Assembly: GCA_001929475.1 (NCBI GenBank)
Contig: LXFE01000515.1
Location: forward strand, 1-64,000
Length of the DNA stretch: 64,000 nucleotides
Direction of reading: 5' to 3'
Origin: Neolecta irregularis DAH-3
Lineage: Eukaryota > Ascomycota > Neolectomycetes > Neolectales > Neolectaceae
In this document: piece after piece, positions 44,552 through 57,300 of the stretch
Layout: the number at the start of each line of letters is the position of its first letter
Numbering within the stretch: position 1 is the stretch's first letter
Position numbers and translations under genes: made by a program
Notes under the pieces: model-generated
The model's input: the letters and a program-made list of their open reading frames with translations, nothing else
What the model was told of the DNA's origin: nothing
Database searches by the model: none

Positions 44552-46051
44552 ATGTCGTCCACATTTATCTGTGAAGCATCTTCAGCTTTGGGCCCTGTAT
44601 CTGGCGCAAGTTCTCCTGTTTCGCCTCGATGCAACAGCGAAACTGCTATCGAAGAAGGTCGTGCTTCAGTTGCCGATCCGCTTTCGCTTGGAACATGGAA
44701 ACGGACAGAGGAGGAAATATCGGGTTTGCGTAAGCGGGCTTCTAATAATGCTGGGGGAAGGAAGATACAGGCGTTTTACAGAGAGCAAAACGAACAAATT
44801 GAAAGGCTACTCCAGCCTGCAGAAGAACAGGAACGCGAAGCTGAAGAAGCAACTGAGCGGAATTCTTTCAAAGTACTCTGTCCAAATATCGAGTTTTTTT
44901 AAATTCGCAAGATCAAAGTTGTGATTTATGGAAGTCTAGTCGCGAATATCATGCTCTTTGTTCTTCAGTTATTCGCAGCTGTTATAAGTGGCTCTCTTTC
45001 TCTTTTCGCCACGGCTGCAGACGCATTCATGGATCTGGTTAGTAGCATTGTTCTTGCATGGACGAACAGGCTGGCTTCAAGAAACAACTATTTGTTGTAT
45101 CCCACAGTATGCCTTTTTGTTCCTTTTTTACCTAACTCATGCAGGGCAAAAGCAGACTTGAAACAGTTGGAATCATTATCTTCAGCTCGCATGCCCCTGC
45201 ACATGTTTTACACTGACATGTCAAGACTCATGTCGACGGTTTCAGTCCAACTAATAGTTATTGTCCTCTTTAGCATTTACTAAATCCAGATTGAATCTGC
45301 TCGAGAATTAATGTCTCATCAGTCCAGTCAAAAAGAAAGCATTCATATTCTTGCATTAGCATTCGTTGGGGTTGCATGTACGATCCAATCTCTAAAATCT
45401 TTTAACCATCAAAGTGGGTTCAAAAGCTCTTTTATTCATTTACTGTAAAGGGGTTTATTTGACATCAAAAGCCAAGACAGCAGAGATTCTTGCTCAAGAT
45501 CACCGAAATGATATCCTAGTTAATGGCTTTGGTCTCACGACATCTCTTTGTGGCTCTCGTATTGTCTGGTGGATTGATCCAGCTGGTGCAATCGCTGTGG
45601 CTGTTTTCATACTGTGTTCCTGGGGAATGACGGCATTCGAACAGATAGAGTTCTTGGTGGGAAAATCTGCCGACCCAGCTTTCCTCCAACGGCTGACATA
45701 CTTGGGTATCTCTCTTTGGTGTATTCTGTCCTAAAGTTAGCCGTTACTCATGACGAACGAATCAAGCAGGTAGATACATGTAGAGCATACTATTCTGGTG
45801 CAACCCTTTTTGTTGAGGTCGATATTGTGTTGGATCCTTTTTGTCCACTGCACATAGCACATGATGTTGGTGAAAGTACTCATCAGTCTACAATTGCAAG
45901 CTGATTGGCAGGCTTACAAACAAAGATTGAAAGTCTACCCGATGTTGAACGCGCTTTTGTTCATCTTGACTATGAAACGGATCATAGACCGTATGTATTA
46001 TGTTTATTCAAAGTCTGACATGATTGCAGGGAGCACAGAAAGTATACTTAA
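44552..46051 (+). CDS. Cation diffusion facilitator (CDF) metal transporter
   Basis: Membrane proton antiporter for zinc, manganese or iron. Nine exons: 44552-44872, 44912-45106, 45145-45188, 45226-45256, 45290-45377, 45415-45705, 45741-45875, 45912-45990 and 46030-46051, giving 401 aa. A charged cytosolic N-terminus (about 110 aa) precedes six membrane segments. Metal-site signatures are ATAADAFMDLVSS in TM2 and AQDHRNDILVNGFG in TM5. A cytosolic domain carries HDERIKQVDTCRAYYSG and VERAFVHLDYE. Intron 3 (45189-45225) requires a GC donor (GCATGC). The fungal subgroup suggests Mn or Zn, but the metal is not determined. Confidence 0.9.
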
Positions 46052-46464
46052 ATCTATGGAACACAGATTTGGGAAGTCTTTTAATTATCTCAATATGGTG
46101 AACTATAGTTTTGAGTGTTATTGTTAGAGTCTACTGGCTGATGTGATGAGTGGTTAACTCTCTCACACAAAGACACTGAGATGACTTCATTTACTTTTGC
46201 CCCGTAACACGGCTCACAAGGAATATTGAAAATCGATGTGGAATTTGACAAATGGTGGCGATAAAGAAAGAAAAAACTCGCGTTATTAGTTTATCACCGC
46301 AGTATGGATAATTAAGGGCTGTTGTGTATTTAGGGGCATTTTGCTCTCACGTTACCTTGGACTACACTACTTATTTGCTTAGTCAAATCCTTTTGATTTA
46401 AACCATCAGATTTTCTCGGGTAGAACCAAGCCGGGCCCGTATCGTCAATTGATCTACCTGTAGA
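46052..46464. other. Intergenic (413 bp)
   Basis: Between the CDF transporter stop and the CAC2 start on the same strand. No gene is seen. It must hold the transporter 3' end and the CAC2 promoter. Confidence 0.5.
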
Positions 46465-48527
46465 ATGAAGGCAGAAACACTACAAGTTCATTGGCACGAG
46501 ACTCAGCCTATTTACAGCGCTCATTTCGAACCGTCTGGGAAAGGTCGACTAGCTACTGCCGGTGGGGACAATATTGTTCGGGTTTAATCCCTTTATTCTT
46601 CTTTATACCAATGATAGGTCTGGAAACTGGAGAGAAATGACGATGGAACGCATGTTGTGAGTTTTTTAAGCACCTTGGCAAAGCACACCCAAGCCGTCAA
46701 TGTAGTTCGATTCAGCCCAAAAGGTATGTCTGAATCAGATTTCTAACAGACCTTACTCGAAGGAAATCAAATTGCGTCTGCTGGAGATGACGGAAATGTC
46801 CTTATTTGGGTACCTTCAGAAACAAGGGAACATGTTCTTGGTGAAACATCCGCCGATCTGGAAGATGAGAAAGAGAATTGGAGAGTGAAACATATGTGCC
46901 GCTCGACCGGTTCTGAGATTTATGACCTGGCTTGGTCGCCTGATGGCACCTTCATAATTACCGGATCAATGGATAATATTGCACGGATTTATGACGCAAG
47001 GGACGGTACGCTACCGCATAGTCTGCAGAGTTTTTAAGCCTCAGGAAATGTCGTTCGGCAAATTGCCGATCATCAGCATTATGTCCAAGGGGTTGCTTGG
47101 GATCCGCTTAATGAATTCATTGCTACGCAGAGCAGCGACCGGTCGGTTCATATATACGCCCTCAAGAACGCAGATGGACAGTTCTCCCTTTCTCATTATA
47201 ACAGGTCAATGAAAATTGAACTTCCAAGTCGCCGCATTTCTAATGGAAGCCCTGCTCCGCCCGATTTTATGAAACCTCCAGTCTCAGCAACTTCTGCCTT
47301 GAGTGAATCGATTGCTTCTCCTGTAACTTCGACTCCCGGTACTCCGACCAGTATGCAACCTCCAATGACTCACTCAAGACGGTCTTCGTTTAGCAATTCG
47401 CCGGCATTTCGAAGATCTGCAAGTCCCTCGCCTGCATTCCCGCTCCCTGCCGTTAAACCAATGTCCCCGAGAATGACGGAACCGCGGACCGTCCCACTCT
47501 ATTATAATGAAGCTCTGGCAAGCTTCTTTAGAAGATTGACGTTTGCACCTGACGGGAGTTTGCTCTTTACACCAGCTGGGAAGTTGAAGAGAACGAGTAC
47601 ATCGGATGCAAGAGATTTGACAAACGAAAAGACGGACGACATAATCAACACAGTCTTCATCTATAGTAGAGCAGGCTTGAAGAAGTGACATCCATCCGTC
47701 ACATTACTTGCTGAATTTCATAGACCCCCTATTGCTCACTTACCGGGCCACAAGAAACCTGCGATTGCCATAAAGTGTTCGCCTATTTACTACAAACTTC
47801 GCAAAGCAGAAGTTTCGACAACTCGGCTTACAATGGATACATCTTCGGCTAATAAACCCACCCTTGGACTTCCGGAAGCAGACTTCGAGACATCGGCGTC
47901 CAAGTCAAAAGAACCTCTACCTCCTGCCTTTGCGCTTCCTTATCGGATGATTTATGCTGTCGCTACACAAGATGCCGTAGTTATATACGATACGCAACAA
48001 CATAGTCCGCTTTATATCCTGAGCAATTTGCATTATGCAACATTCACAGATTTAAGCTGGTAGGTTTGACTGGTGTTTTTACTAATCTGAATCTTAGGAC
48101 GCCTGATGGCCGTACATTATTGATGACATCAAATGATGGATTCTGTTCAGTTATCTCTTTTGACCCTGAAGAACTTGGTGAAATCCATCCTGGACCCTCT
48201 CCTCCAGTCACAGTGGGAAAACATGGTCCTCAAAGTCCAAAACTCGCCAGGGCCTCTAGTCCTGCCAGGTCAAATTCCACAAGTTCTGTAGCAACATTGA
48301 GCAGTTTTGGGATTGTCCCAGGGAATATGCCACCCGCTGCAGTATCGTCTGCGATTGGTTCTACATCTCCTCAAACGTCTTACTCAACTATGTTTCAAGT
48401 TCCTGAAATGGTTCTTGGAAAACGAGATGCGGAAATACCTTCAGGCTCTGAGAATGGCTCGGCTGTGAAAAAAAGACGCCTTACACCGACTTTCGTGGGG
48501 GATTTGAACGAAAATCAGAATCACTGA
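46465..48527 (+). CDS. CAC2: Chromatin assembly factor 1 subunit CAC2 (p60), WD40 protein
   Basis: Middle subunit of CAF-1, which deposits H3-H4 on newly replicated DNA. Six exons (46465-46581, 46618-46723, 46763-47005, 47045-47684, 47724-48059, 48098-48527) give 623 aa. WD repeats are spread over the protein: [71 protein letters not shown] and [19 protein letters not shown] serine/proline-rich insertion of about 100 residues separates the early and late blades. The C-terminal tail is disordered with a basic cluster (KKRRL). Introns are 36, 39, 39, 39 and 38 nt. Confidence 0.9.
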
Positions 48528-48789
48528 GCATCAGATTCTCGTTTTTATTGGTGTGTACAGGGTATCAAGGGGTCTTTTTGTCTAAAATGAGGTTTTCTGG
48601 GGCGCATTGAGGATGAACTTTGTTATTCAAATTAAAAAAACCAATTACATCTGCAAGTTTGAGTTGCGCGTGTTTACTGGCGTTGTTTATTTTCCTGCCA
48701 ACCTTCAGCATTTTTCCTCCACCGACTCGACGCAACCTCCGGTCAGTTGAATCGACTTGTTCCATCTGCATATTTTCTTTCTTTAAGTA

Positions 48790-51700
48790 ATGGCAGGAGG
48801 AGGCCCACGATATCAGGGTGTAGCTGCAAATCATGCCCGAACTAGCTCAACAGTCTCCAGAGTTCTGTCTCAAACATCATCTCAGTCATCAAACGTAGCA
48901 TCACCGTCGCTTCACGGTAACAACAAGCGCCCTTTAAGTGCAGCTGCTCAACATACAGCGACGAACAAACGCAAAGAACGCGAGTTTGAGAAATCCAGAG
49001 ATCAGGAATCATTGATCGAGAACAAAGAGACAAACATTCAAGTTGTTCTGCGGTGTCGAGGTCGAAATGAACGAGAGATCCGGGAAAACAGCAGCGTCGT
49101 AGTTTCTGCTCCAGACGGTGCAAGAGGACGAGATTTGTGCGTCCAAACTAGCTCATCTACGCCTTTAAGCAACAAAATATATACTTTCGATCGTGTTTTT
49201 GGACCTGAGGCTGACCAAGAGATGGTATTCGATGACGTGGTCCAGCCGATGCTCGAGGAGGTGCTTTCTGGATATAATTGTACTGTCTTTGCCTATGGAC
49301 AAACAGGAACCGGTAAAACGTGAGTCTGATTGTTATAAACAGATACTTATACATCAGATATACTATGAGTGGAGATGTCATTGACATCTTGGGTTCATAT
49401 TCCCCGAACGCGGGGATAATTCCACGGACGCTTTACAAGCTTTTCAGCGCCCTTGATGCAGCCAATACAGAATATTCAGTTAAATGTTCTTTTATTGAAT
49501 TGTATAACGAGGATCTACGTGATCTGCTGTCGATCGATGAAGAGGTCAAATTACGAATGTTCGAAGACTCGTCAAAACGTAGCGTATTAATTCAAGGCAT
49601 GGAAGAAGTAGTTATCAGTTCAGCTGCAGACGGAGTCAAATATCTCCAGAGTGGAACGGAGAAACGACAGGTTGCCGCCACCAGGAGTAACGAATTTTCA
49701 AGGTATCTACGATCACCCATAGCGTTGGCTCATACTGTTAGTCGGTCCCATACTGTCTTTACAATACTTGTACATATCAAGGAAACTGCTGAAGGCGATG
49801 ATGTTCTTCGAGTTGGAAAATTAAATTTGGTCGACCTCGCTGGTTCGGAGAATATCAGTCGGTCTGGTGCAGAAAACAAACGGGCTCGGGAAGCTGGTAT
49901 GATCAATCAAAGTTTATTAACCCTCGGACGAGTCATTAATGCTTTGGTTGAGCACTCGCCGCACATACCATACCGGTATATCCAAGGCCAATCCTGTCTT
50001 ACATTGCAGTGAATCGAAGTTGACCAGACTTTTACAAGACTCTCTCGGTGGTAGAACCAAGACATGTATAATTGCCACTGTCTCTCCAGCCAGAGTCAAT
50101 CTGGAGGAGACTGTCAGTACTCTTGATTACGCATACAAGGCGAAGAACATCCACAACAAACCCCAAATGAATAAAATGATGACTAAGAAAGCTTTGATCA
50201 AAGATTATATTATGGAGATTGAGAAATTGAAGCATGATCTTATAGTCCGTCGTTGGTTGTGCATTTTGCTAATAACCAGGCATCGAGGCAAAAGACTGGT
50301 GTTTACCTGTCGAATGAAACATACGAAGAACTAACTCTGGAGAATGAGAGTCGACGAGTGCTCCTCGACGAAAAGGAAAGAAAAACGCTTGCTCTTGAGA
50401 ATTCACTTAAAGCTACTCGCGAACAATTCGAGCAAAACATCAAATTGTTCATGGAAACTAAAAGCCACCTTGAGAAGACACATGTATGACATACATTTCT
50501 CTGCAACCTCTAACTGATTCAGAGCACTCTTAATGAAACTCGACAAACGCTTGGCCGTACTGAGCAGAGCCTCTTTCATGTCAAACAAAATCTTGCCGAA
50601 GAAACAGTCCTGCGCAAGGCACACCAGGCTACAGAAACAAATCTCGATGATGTTGCGCAAAATCTCAAGAGTAAACTCGACGAATCAGTCGGTGATATTT
50701 TCAAGCTTCACGCAAAGGTTGAAAGGAAATCTCATATTGAGTCGCATAATAAAGAGAGGTGGTCAGAATTACAAAGTTTGATGGGAGATCAACTAGCACT
50801 TATCGAAACACGCATTGATGACTTTGCCAAGAGTCAACTGATATTTTCGGATTCCATGACTGGAAGACTGACTGGATTTATCGTAAAAGAAATGAAAAGA
50901 TTAACTGATAATTATCAATATGTTGAAGGTCAGTTTCGAAAGTTCAACGAACAACAAGGCAAACTTACGGACTCATTGGGGGATAGTAGGACCCAAGCTG
51001 AGGCTGTAGTGGGAGAAATCAAGGCTTTGAGAGAAGAAGTCAAAGGAAGACTTGGTGAAGGGTTGAAGGGTCTTAATAAAGCAGCCGAGAGGATTGCGGG
51101 AGAAGTTGTTGGCGAACTTATTGAATTTCAACAGCAGGTATCATGACATTCAGGTGTATTGCTAAAACCAAGATCAACGCCTCATACAATCAGCTTGGTC
51201 ATGAAATTAAATTCCTCTTCGACGATACCAATCGTCACATACGATCCCAAACACAAGAAATTGTCAATCTCAAAACACAGCTTGCCGAAGCATCGCAAAG
51301 GGCCACATGTCATCTTACTACTACAAGCGACAATCTCAAAGAAGCAATTGAAGAGGAGACACTGATTCGACTGCAAGAACGCGACCATCTCCTCAAACAG
51401 ATATCTTGCATGGTCTGTGATATAGTCGATTCTCAGGAGCGTCGTCTTAATGGACGGATTTTTAGCATACAAAATGGCCTCATCATAGCTACTCAGGAGG
51501 CTGGACGCAATGCAGTTCAGCAGTCAGATGCATTAGACGTTCTTGTTGAAAAGGAAGCAATGTTTTCGAAGAAAATTCATGCACAGAAGGAGGATGTCAA
51601 ACGCACGATGGTTCGGGCGGCACAAACTGCAGACGTCAAGGGACTTCAAATCCAGCAGAGCACTAGAGCTATTCATGCCGAGACCACCACTCTGGTCGAG

Positions 51701-52291
51701 ACGCAAATTCAAGATGTTGATGTCCAAATGGCTGCTCTGGACGAGTTCGTCGTTCGAGGTATGGACACCTCTGCAAATCACTGATTTACAGATATAGCCG
51801 GAGAACAGATTGTGAGGGGTCACGATTTGCACAGCCAGCTTGTTGAAGCATCTGGCCAGACTATGTGGAAAGCGCAGTCGACTCTCTCATCTGAACTCGG
51901 AGGAATGAAGAAAGATGTTGAAATTTTCGGGAGGGACGGCCTCAACACATCAGAAGATCAGAAACCGTTTATCAGACAGTTTTGCAATACAGCACTGGAG
52001 AACTTCTCTTCGCTTAGACACACACTGACAAGTGCTGCAATTTCGGAAGACACTTCCACAGGCCAAACTCCTCGAAAGAAGGAATATCCCTATCCTTCAA
52101 CTTGGAATCTTACAAGACCTCATGACGAAATGCTGGCCCATCTACGACGCACTCCCTTGGGAAAAATCGATCCTAATAAGACAAGTAACACACCTAATGG
52201 AATTCTGTTGAAAATTGTTCCCCCAAGTGCAAATTCTCAAGACGTTCCCCGACTCGGTGAAAACGAAAACGACATGATGGTAGAAACGTAG
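48790..52291 (+). CDS. bimC: Kinesin-5 (BimC/Cut7/Eg5) mitotic motor
   Basis: Homotetrameric plus-end motor that separates spindle poles. Eight exons: 48790-49319, 49358-49702, 49742-49975, 50010-50244, 50280-50483, 50523-51137, 51173-51758 and 51792-52291, giving 1082 aa. The motor domain has the P-loop GQTGTGKT (split by intron 1), switch I NEFSSRSH (rebuilt across intron 2) and switch II DLAGSE. A long coiled-coil stalk follows. The tail carries the BimC box with a CDK site, [14 protein letters not shown]. Introns are 38, 39, 34, 35, 39, 35 and 33 nt. Intron 2 is in frame, and its retention would insert 13 residues into switch I. Confidence 0.95.
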
Positions 52292-52492
52292 GAAATCAAG
52301 CACAGACATTCTCCTTCGAAAATCATGTTTATTACACCTTTCTCCACCACTGTATATAATTTTTCACATTAATGGATTAGTGACTATGGACAAATATACC
52401 AACTACTCCGTTCAACCGTTCCCACCCGTTCCTACCCATTTATTACAACTTCATTCGCTAAAGGGCGAATTTAATCGCGGCAAGTTTTGTAA

Positions 52493-53001
52493 TTAAGATT
52501 GTGCGACAGAGGTCCGACGATCGGCGTCCCGAGAAGTTCTTGACTTCTCCGTTAGGTCGATCACTTTCCTTAAATTTGCATTCCTTCCAATAAGTCTAGA
52601 GATACAAGTATACCGTACCTTTCATTGAAGATCCTTACCATTTCGCAAACACCCAGGTCTTGCGGAACGGCATTTTCTCGAGATATCCCGTCCATTCGAA
52701 TGATTTGGCCGTCGGTTGCCTTCACATGTTCTGCAGGCATCCACGACGGGGATTCTTCGATCCGCACTTCAAGTAGCTGCCAATCCTCTGCTAGCGACTG
52801 TGCAGAAACAATGCTACGGCCCGTCGAATCAAAGTCGAGAATAATAGGTCGGGAGTCGATGTGATGAGCTTTCAAGTCGTGTAACGATACTGGATCGTCA
52901 TCGGAAAAGATATAGTGCACTCTGGGGTATATCGGAGTACTCGACTTGCCGTTGAAGAACATAATCATTGGAGGCCTGAAATGATCTTTTGATGCCTGCA
53001 T
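52493..53001 (-). CDS. ATG31: Atg31-like autophagy scaffold protein (tentative)
   Basis: Exons 53001-52619 and 52583-52493 give 157 aa. The core IYPRVHYIFSDDDP followed by RPIILDFDSTGRSIVSAQSL and DWQLLEV matches the pattern I know from Atg31, the beta-sandwich subunit of the Atg17-Atg29-Atg31 scaffold. The C-terminal helix after a 35-nt intron reads VRIFNERNANLRKVIDLTEK. Atg31 is poorly conserved, so this call is by motif only. The start ATG at 53001 (MQASKDHF) is the first usable one, and a further 5' exon cannot be excluded. Confidence 0.5.
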
Positions 53002-53301
53002 ATCTGTATTCGTGATGGTGGGGAGAGGCCGAGGAATCTCCGCTAAACAGCGATAAACAGGTTTTTCAATGGAAAAGAAATAAAAGAAATAAGCCAAAAT
53101 CCGCTAAAATATTGTCTTAAAAAGATCAAAGAGTTTTGATGTTTCTAGAATATGATGCTCTATCAAAGCCAAATGACTTTTCTCCAAAACCTGATTACGT
53201 CTCCCTGCCCCACAATCACGTTCAGCTACTTGCTCTTTGCCCGTGCATCCATTTATTTTTGGTCTCTACTGAAAGACTGAAAGAGAAAGAAATGTCATAT
53301 A

Positions 53302-54235
53302 ATGCCCGACGCTTCTTCCCAAGAAAAAGTCCTTTTTGCTATTTACATCTGTTGACGATAGGCGCTTCGTCATGCTAAACTATATGAAGCTCTCGCAACC
53401 GCGAGACTAAACTACGAAGTATCTGAACTCGAATCCCGAGTCGCTGGGCAGAACCAATCCGTTCCTCGATCTACCCAATCTATAAAATGTGTGATAGATG
53501 CCGCTGTTCTCACAGAGGCGCTCGATATAGTCAAAGGCTGGAACGTAGAGTCGATCGTTCCATTAGAAGGTACATTTACAAGGAAGCATTATTGATATTA
53601 ATCAATAAGCCTTAAGTCACCTTGACCGATTGAAGAAAGGCGGTGAACATGTCAACATCAAAGCACGAGAAGCCATTCGATTTCTTGAGCGTTGTCAAAC
53701 CAGGAAAACCAAACGCGAAAGTGGCATTCGGATCCAATCTGAGAAAGAAAAGCTTTCGTCATGGACAGTATGCGAGAAATTCTTTCAAAAATCAACATCC
53801 ATTATTTCTCGAAGTCCTCTTAAGTCATCTTCAGTCTGTTCGAATCACAAACAGACTATTACAGAGGGCAGCCAGGAATCAGAAAACGATGTTCCAATCT
53901 TTGAATTTCAAAATACACCGCGCTATATTCGTGGATCTCTTGGACTCTTTCTTTTTCTTCAAGAACACACCAATCGCTCAGAAACGACCAAGCTTATCAC
54001 CAATGACCGTGTCCTTTCTGAATGGGCCTTGAAGTTCTCGATCACAACACTTACCCCGAGTGATATGGATGCAATCTTGGCTCAACAAGCTTCGAAGAAA
54101 CGGAATCAGCGAAAAGGGACTTCAAAATCTCCTGTTGTCGTACCGGTCAATGTGGTTTCTCGAAATGGTAATACTGGATTTTGCCGTGGCCCATCCAGGG
54201 GTCGCGGCGCCGGTACTTTGTGGACCGAAACGTGA
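53302..54235 (+). CDS. PIN-like domain protein (NMD/SMG-type nuclease family)
   Basis: Exons 53302-53328, 53362-53569 and 53610-54235 give 286 aa. After a short helix (YEALATARLNYEVSELESRV) comes CVIDAAVLTEALDIVKGWN and IVPLEALSHLDRLKKGGEHVN, the start of a PIN-type fold with its first acidic residue. The middle part is variable and basic. WALKFSITTLTPSDMDAI lies near the end, followed by a basic, glycine- and arginine-rich tail. Fungal proteins of this type are annotated as PIN-domain or NMD-related. Whether all catalytic acids are present is unclear. Introns are 33 and 40 nt. Confidence 0.65.
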
Positions 54236-54372
54236 ATCTTACCCTTGGAGATACGAAGCAGCTCACCTTTGTGCGCAGAGCTCATCGATTTACTCTGCTG
54301 TAAATATATTCGATGATATTGGGATAGCAAGGCATAGCCAAACTTGAAGTTTTCATTCTCCTATTTATTCCA

Positions 54373-57300
54373 TTATTTATGACAACTCTGTAAGTGAATC
54401 GTTTGGATGTCTTGGCATGCCTCTGCCAAAATCCATACATTGACCCCAAAGAATATCATTCCGGCGAGCCATAAACCTGGAAAGAATGTATTTCGGCCTA
54501 GAATCTCGAGGTTAATGGCTTGATGAATCCAGATGCCCTCAACTTCTCAGTAGCAAGAATGGTAGGGGTTTTACCTGCGATCCAGCCCAAAAAATAAAGG
54601 CGGTGATTCCGATTCTTGGTCTCTGAATGAAATTCGAGAACGGTAGAAAAAGAGGAAGGAAGACAAGATACCACATGTAATACTGTTATTGTCAGTTCCA
54701 AGCAATGTAACTACCCAACCTGACTAGTACAGACTTTATTAAACGCAACAAATGCAAATGTCTGAAGAAAGATAGTAGCGGGAAGATTGATCTTTGCAAA
54801 TGCCAGCGGTATCAACGCGAGACTTGTTAAAAGCTGAGGTATAAATGCGAGTGAGGAAAAAGAAAAAGCATTTCCACGAGCTGAAGCAAAATACAGTGCT
54901 AGGTGATATGGAGAAAAATTGTGTCGGTGGTCAGAGCGGATGAAATGGTAAAGATACGTATGCTCGAGGAAAGATGCACCATACCTATCAGTTAGAATGC
55001 CATCACCAAATTTAAGGCCATACAGATAATACATTCCAGAATTCAGTAGACCAAAAGTTAGGAGACTGACAATTCCTAGTGTCATTCGATCTCGATTGAA
55101 AAAAAAAGTGATTCGAGATATAATAGTTGTATGTTGCATAAAACTGGCACATTCTGTATACTTCTCATCCATCGCCCAGATAAGACTTGTTGAATAGAGA
55201 AAGGGATAGATTTTGGAATGAACAGCTAGTCCGAGCCAAAGACCCATCAGGATAGTTCGTCGCTTGCTAAAAGAGTCGAGAATCAGTAAAGTCAACGCGC
55301 CAAGTAATCCTTCCACATTCCCTCTTGTGCTTATCACTGCGACCATGGGATTCAGTGTCCATATGCACGAATATAAAACCGCCTTTCGTTGAGGAAGTCC
55401 CATCCGCCTAAGAAGTTTAATTATGATATATCCGGACAGAAGATCCCCAAAGGCGAAGAGAACCTTTCCAAAATGTTTCCATAGTCCTCCCCATGTATTC
55501 GGATAAAGCATCCAGGCGAGTAAAGGAGTGTATCGATATGTCTCGCGTTCGTAAGGAGATCCCCCTTTCGCAAAGAACGAAGCCGCATCGCTAAACACAA
55601 AGTAATCAACATCGGTATATTTTAAGTGCGAATGGCCGTCCTGCCAAATTCCGTATACGAGAAGTATTGCGCGAAGCAAGAACCCAACGAGCATTACAAT
55701 ATTGATAGCATTGATGTTGTAAATGCTCTTAAACAGTACCCAAAATCGACGCGTTCGAGAAATACTCGATCTTAAAGGATAGTCTCCGTCTTTGGTACAC
55801 TTATTAGAGACTTCCCTGCCAATTTCGTAATAAGTGGATGTCATTGCATAAACTCCAGGACGAAGTTCATTGGGAATTCTTTCGATGCTATGCTTAGATG
55901 ATGTGTAAATCATATTGGCACGTTGCATAATTTGTTTAGCGTACTTTTTTAGTGGAAGATGTGAAGTTTTGCGAACTATGGAGGAGCTGTTTGAAGACAA
56001 CCCAATGGATATCAACTGCTCTCTATCCTCTAAAGATGAGAACTGAGAACTCGGAATGTATGTCCGTCCCTTTAGGGCATCTGTCAGAATATCGCGGGAG
56101 ATGTTTACTAACTGGAGGACCTGCTATGTTGAGCAGGAAAAACCAATATGTCTTACCTCTCCCATTTTCCTCGCATCTTTGATTAAGTCGTCGGGAAAAG
56201 GCGAAGAAACATCTGGGTCATGAAGCATTATCCATGTGCAGATCTCCGCTACACTACTTGCTACACCTTCACAGTATTTGTGCAACGTCTCGATGTCTGT
56301 GATTTCAAGCTCCTTGGTTGAATTAGAATCCTCGGAAAGTCCTGGAATATCCATTTCAAGTCCATTAAACAATTCCAAGAATGGCTCGCGCGGAACTTTG
56401 GACGCCAAAACTTTCAAGGCGGCTCGAGATATCGAAAGATCTGGGATTGTTCTATTTAGATCTGGCATCTGTCCCCTTCGAAATTCTTCCTTCGAAAGAA
56501 ATGAGGTTTGGACAAAATCACGTAGAGTTTCAAGTCTCCTACGGCGTTCGAGATTGCTTTCGTGAATATTTTCATCTACTATATCATCGGCGATGCGGCA
56601 GAGAGCATATGCAACGCTGAGATCTTGTCGGATGTTTTCAGGATATAAAAAACTAGAGGTGTGAAATGAACTGGAAGCGTTCTTCAGAACCTTGTTACAA
56701 TAATCGATATCATCAATCAACGACTGATCGATCCTCTCATGGTACATAAAAGATGCTTGAAGCAATTGAAAGAAGTAGCTCAATTTGTGGCTTGGTGCAT
56801 TTTTAGTCGACTTGAGGTACAAGATTGTTGTTGCCCGATCAAATCCTGCGCAGCCTAAAATGACGATTACATTCGTGAACGCGAAGAAAATTGCTTCTTC
56901 AATGGGAAGATACTCCCATAATTCATAGCCAGTGCGTGTGGAGTCGGCAATTTTCCAGACCTTGTCCCTGATGGCAATCGTATCTACTACCCACAAAAAG
57001 ACAGTTGGAATAATGAGCGAGATAACCGATGATCTCCACCTTCGAAGAGCGAATGGTCCCGCAACCCACCAAAGAAACGCAAAGACAGGGAATATCCAGG
57101 CAAGTATCATTCCCAAATAGAATGTTGGTGTACCGATTTGGGCGAGTTCCCACCCTATTGCCGCCGTGGCTATCGACACGAGAATGGGTACATGTTGCAG
57201 GACCCATGCTTGTCGATACGGCTTGAGTGCCATGATAGCAGGTTCCTCGAATCGGCAGACCATTGAGTAAAAGATCGAAGTTGAGAGAGTTTGAATGACG

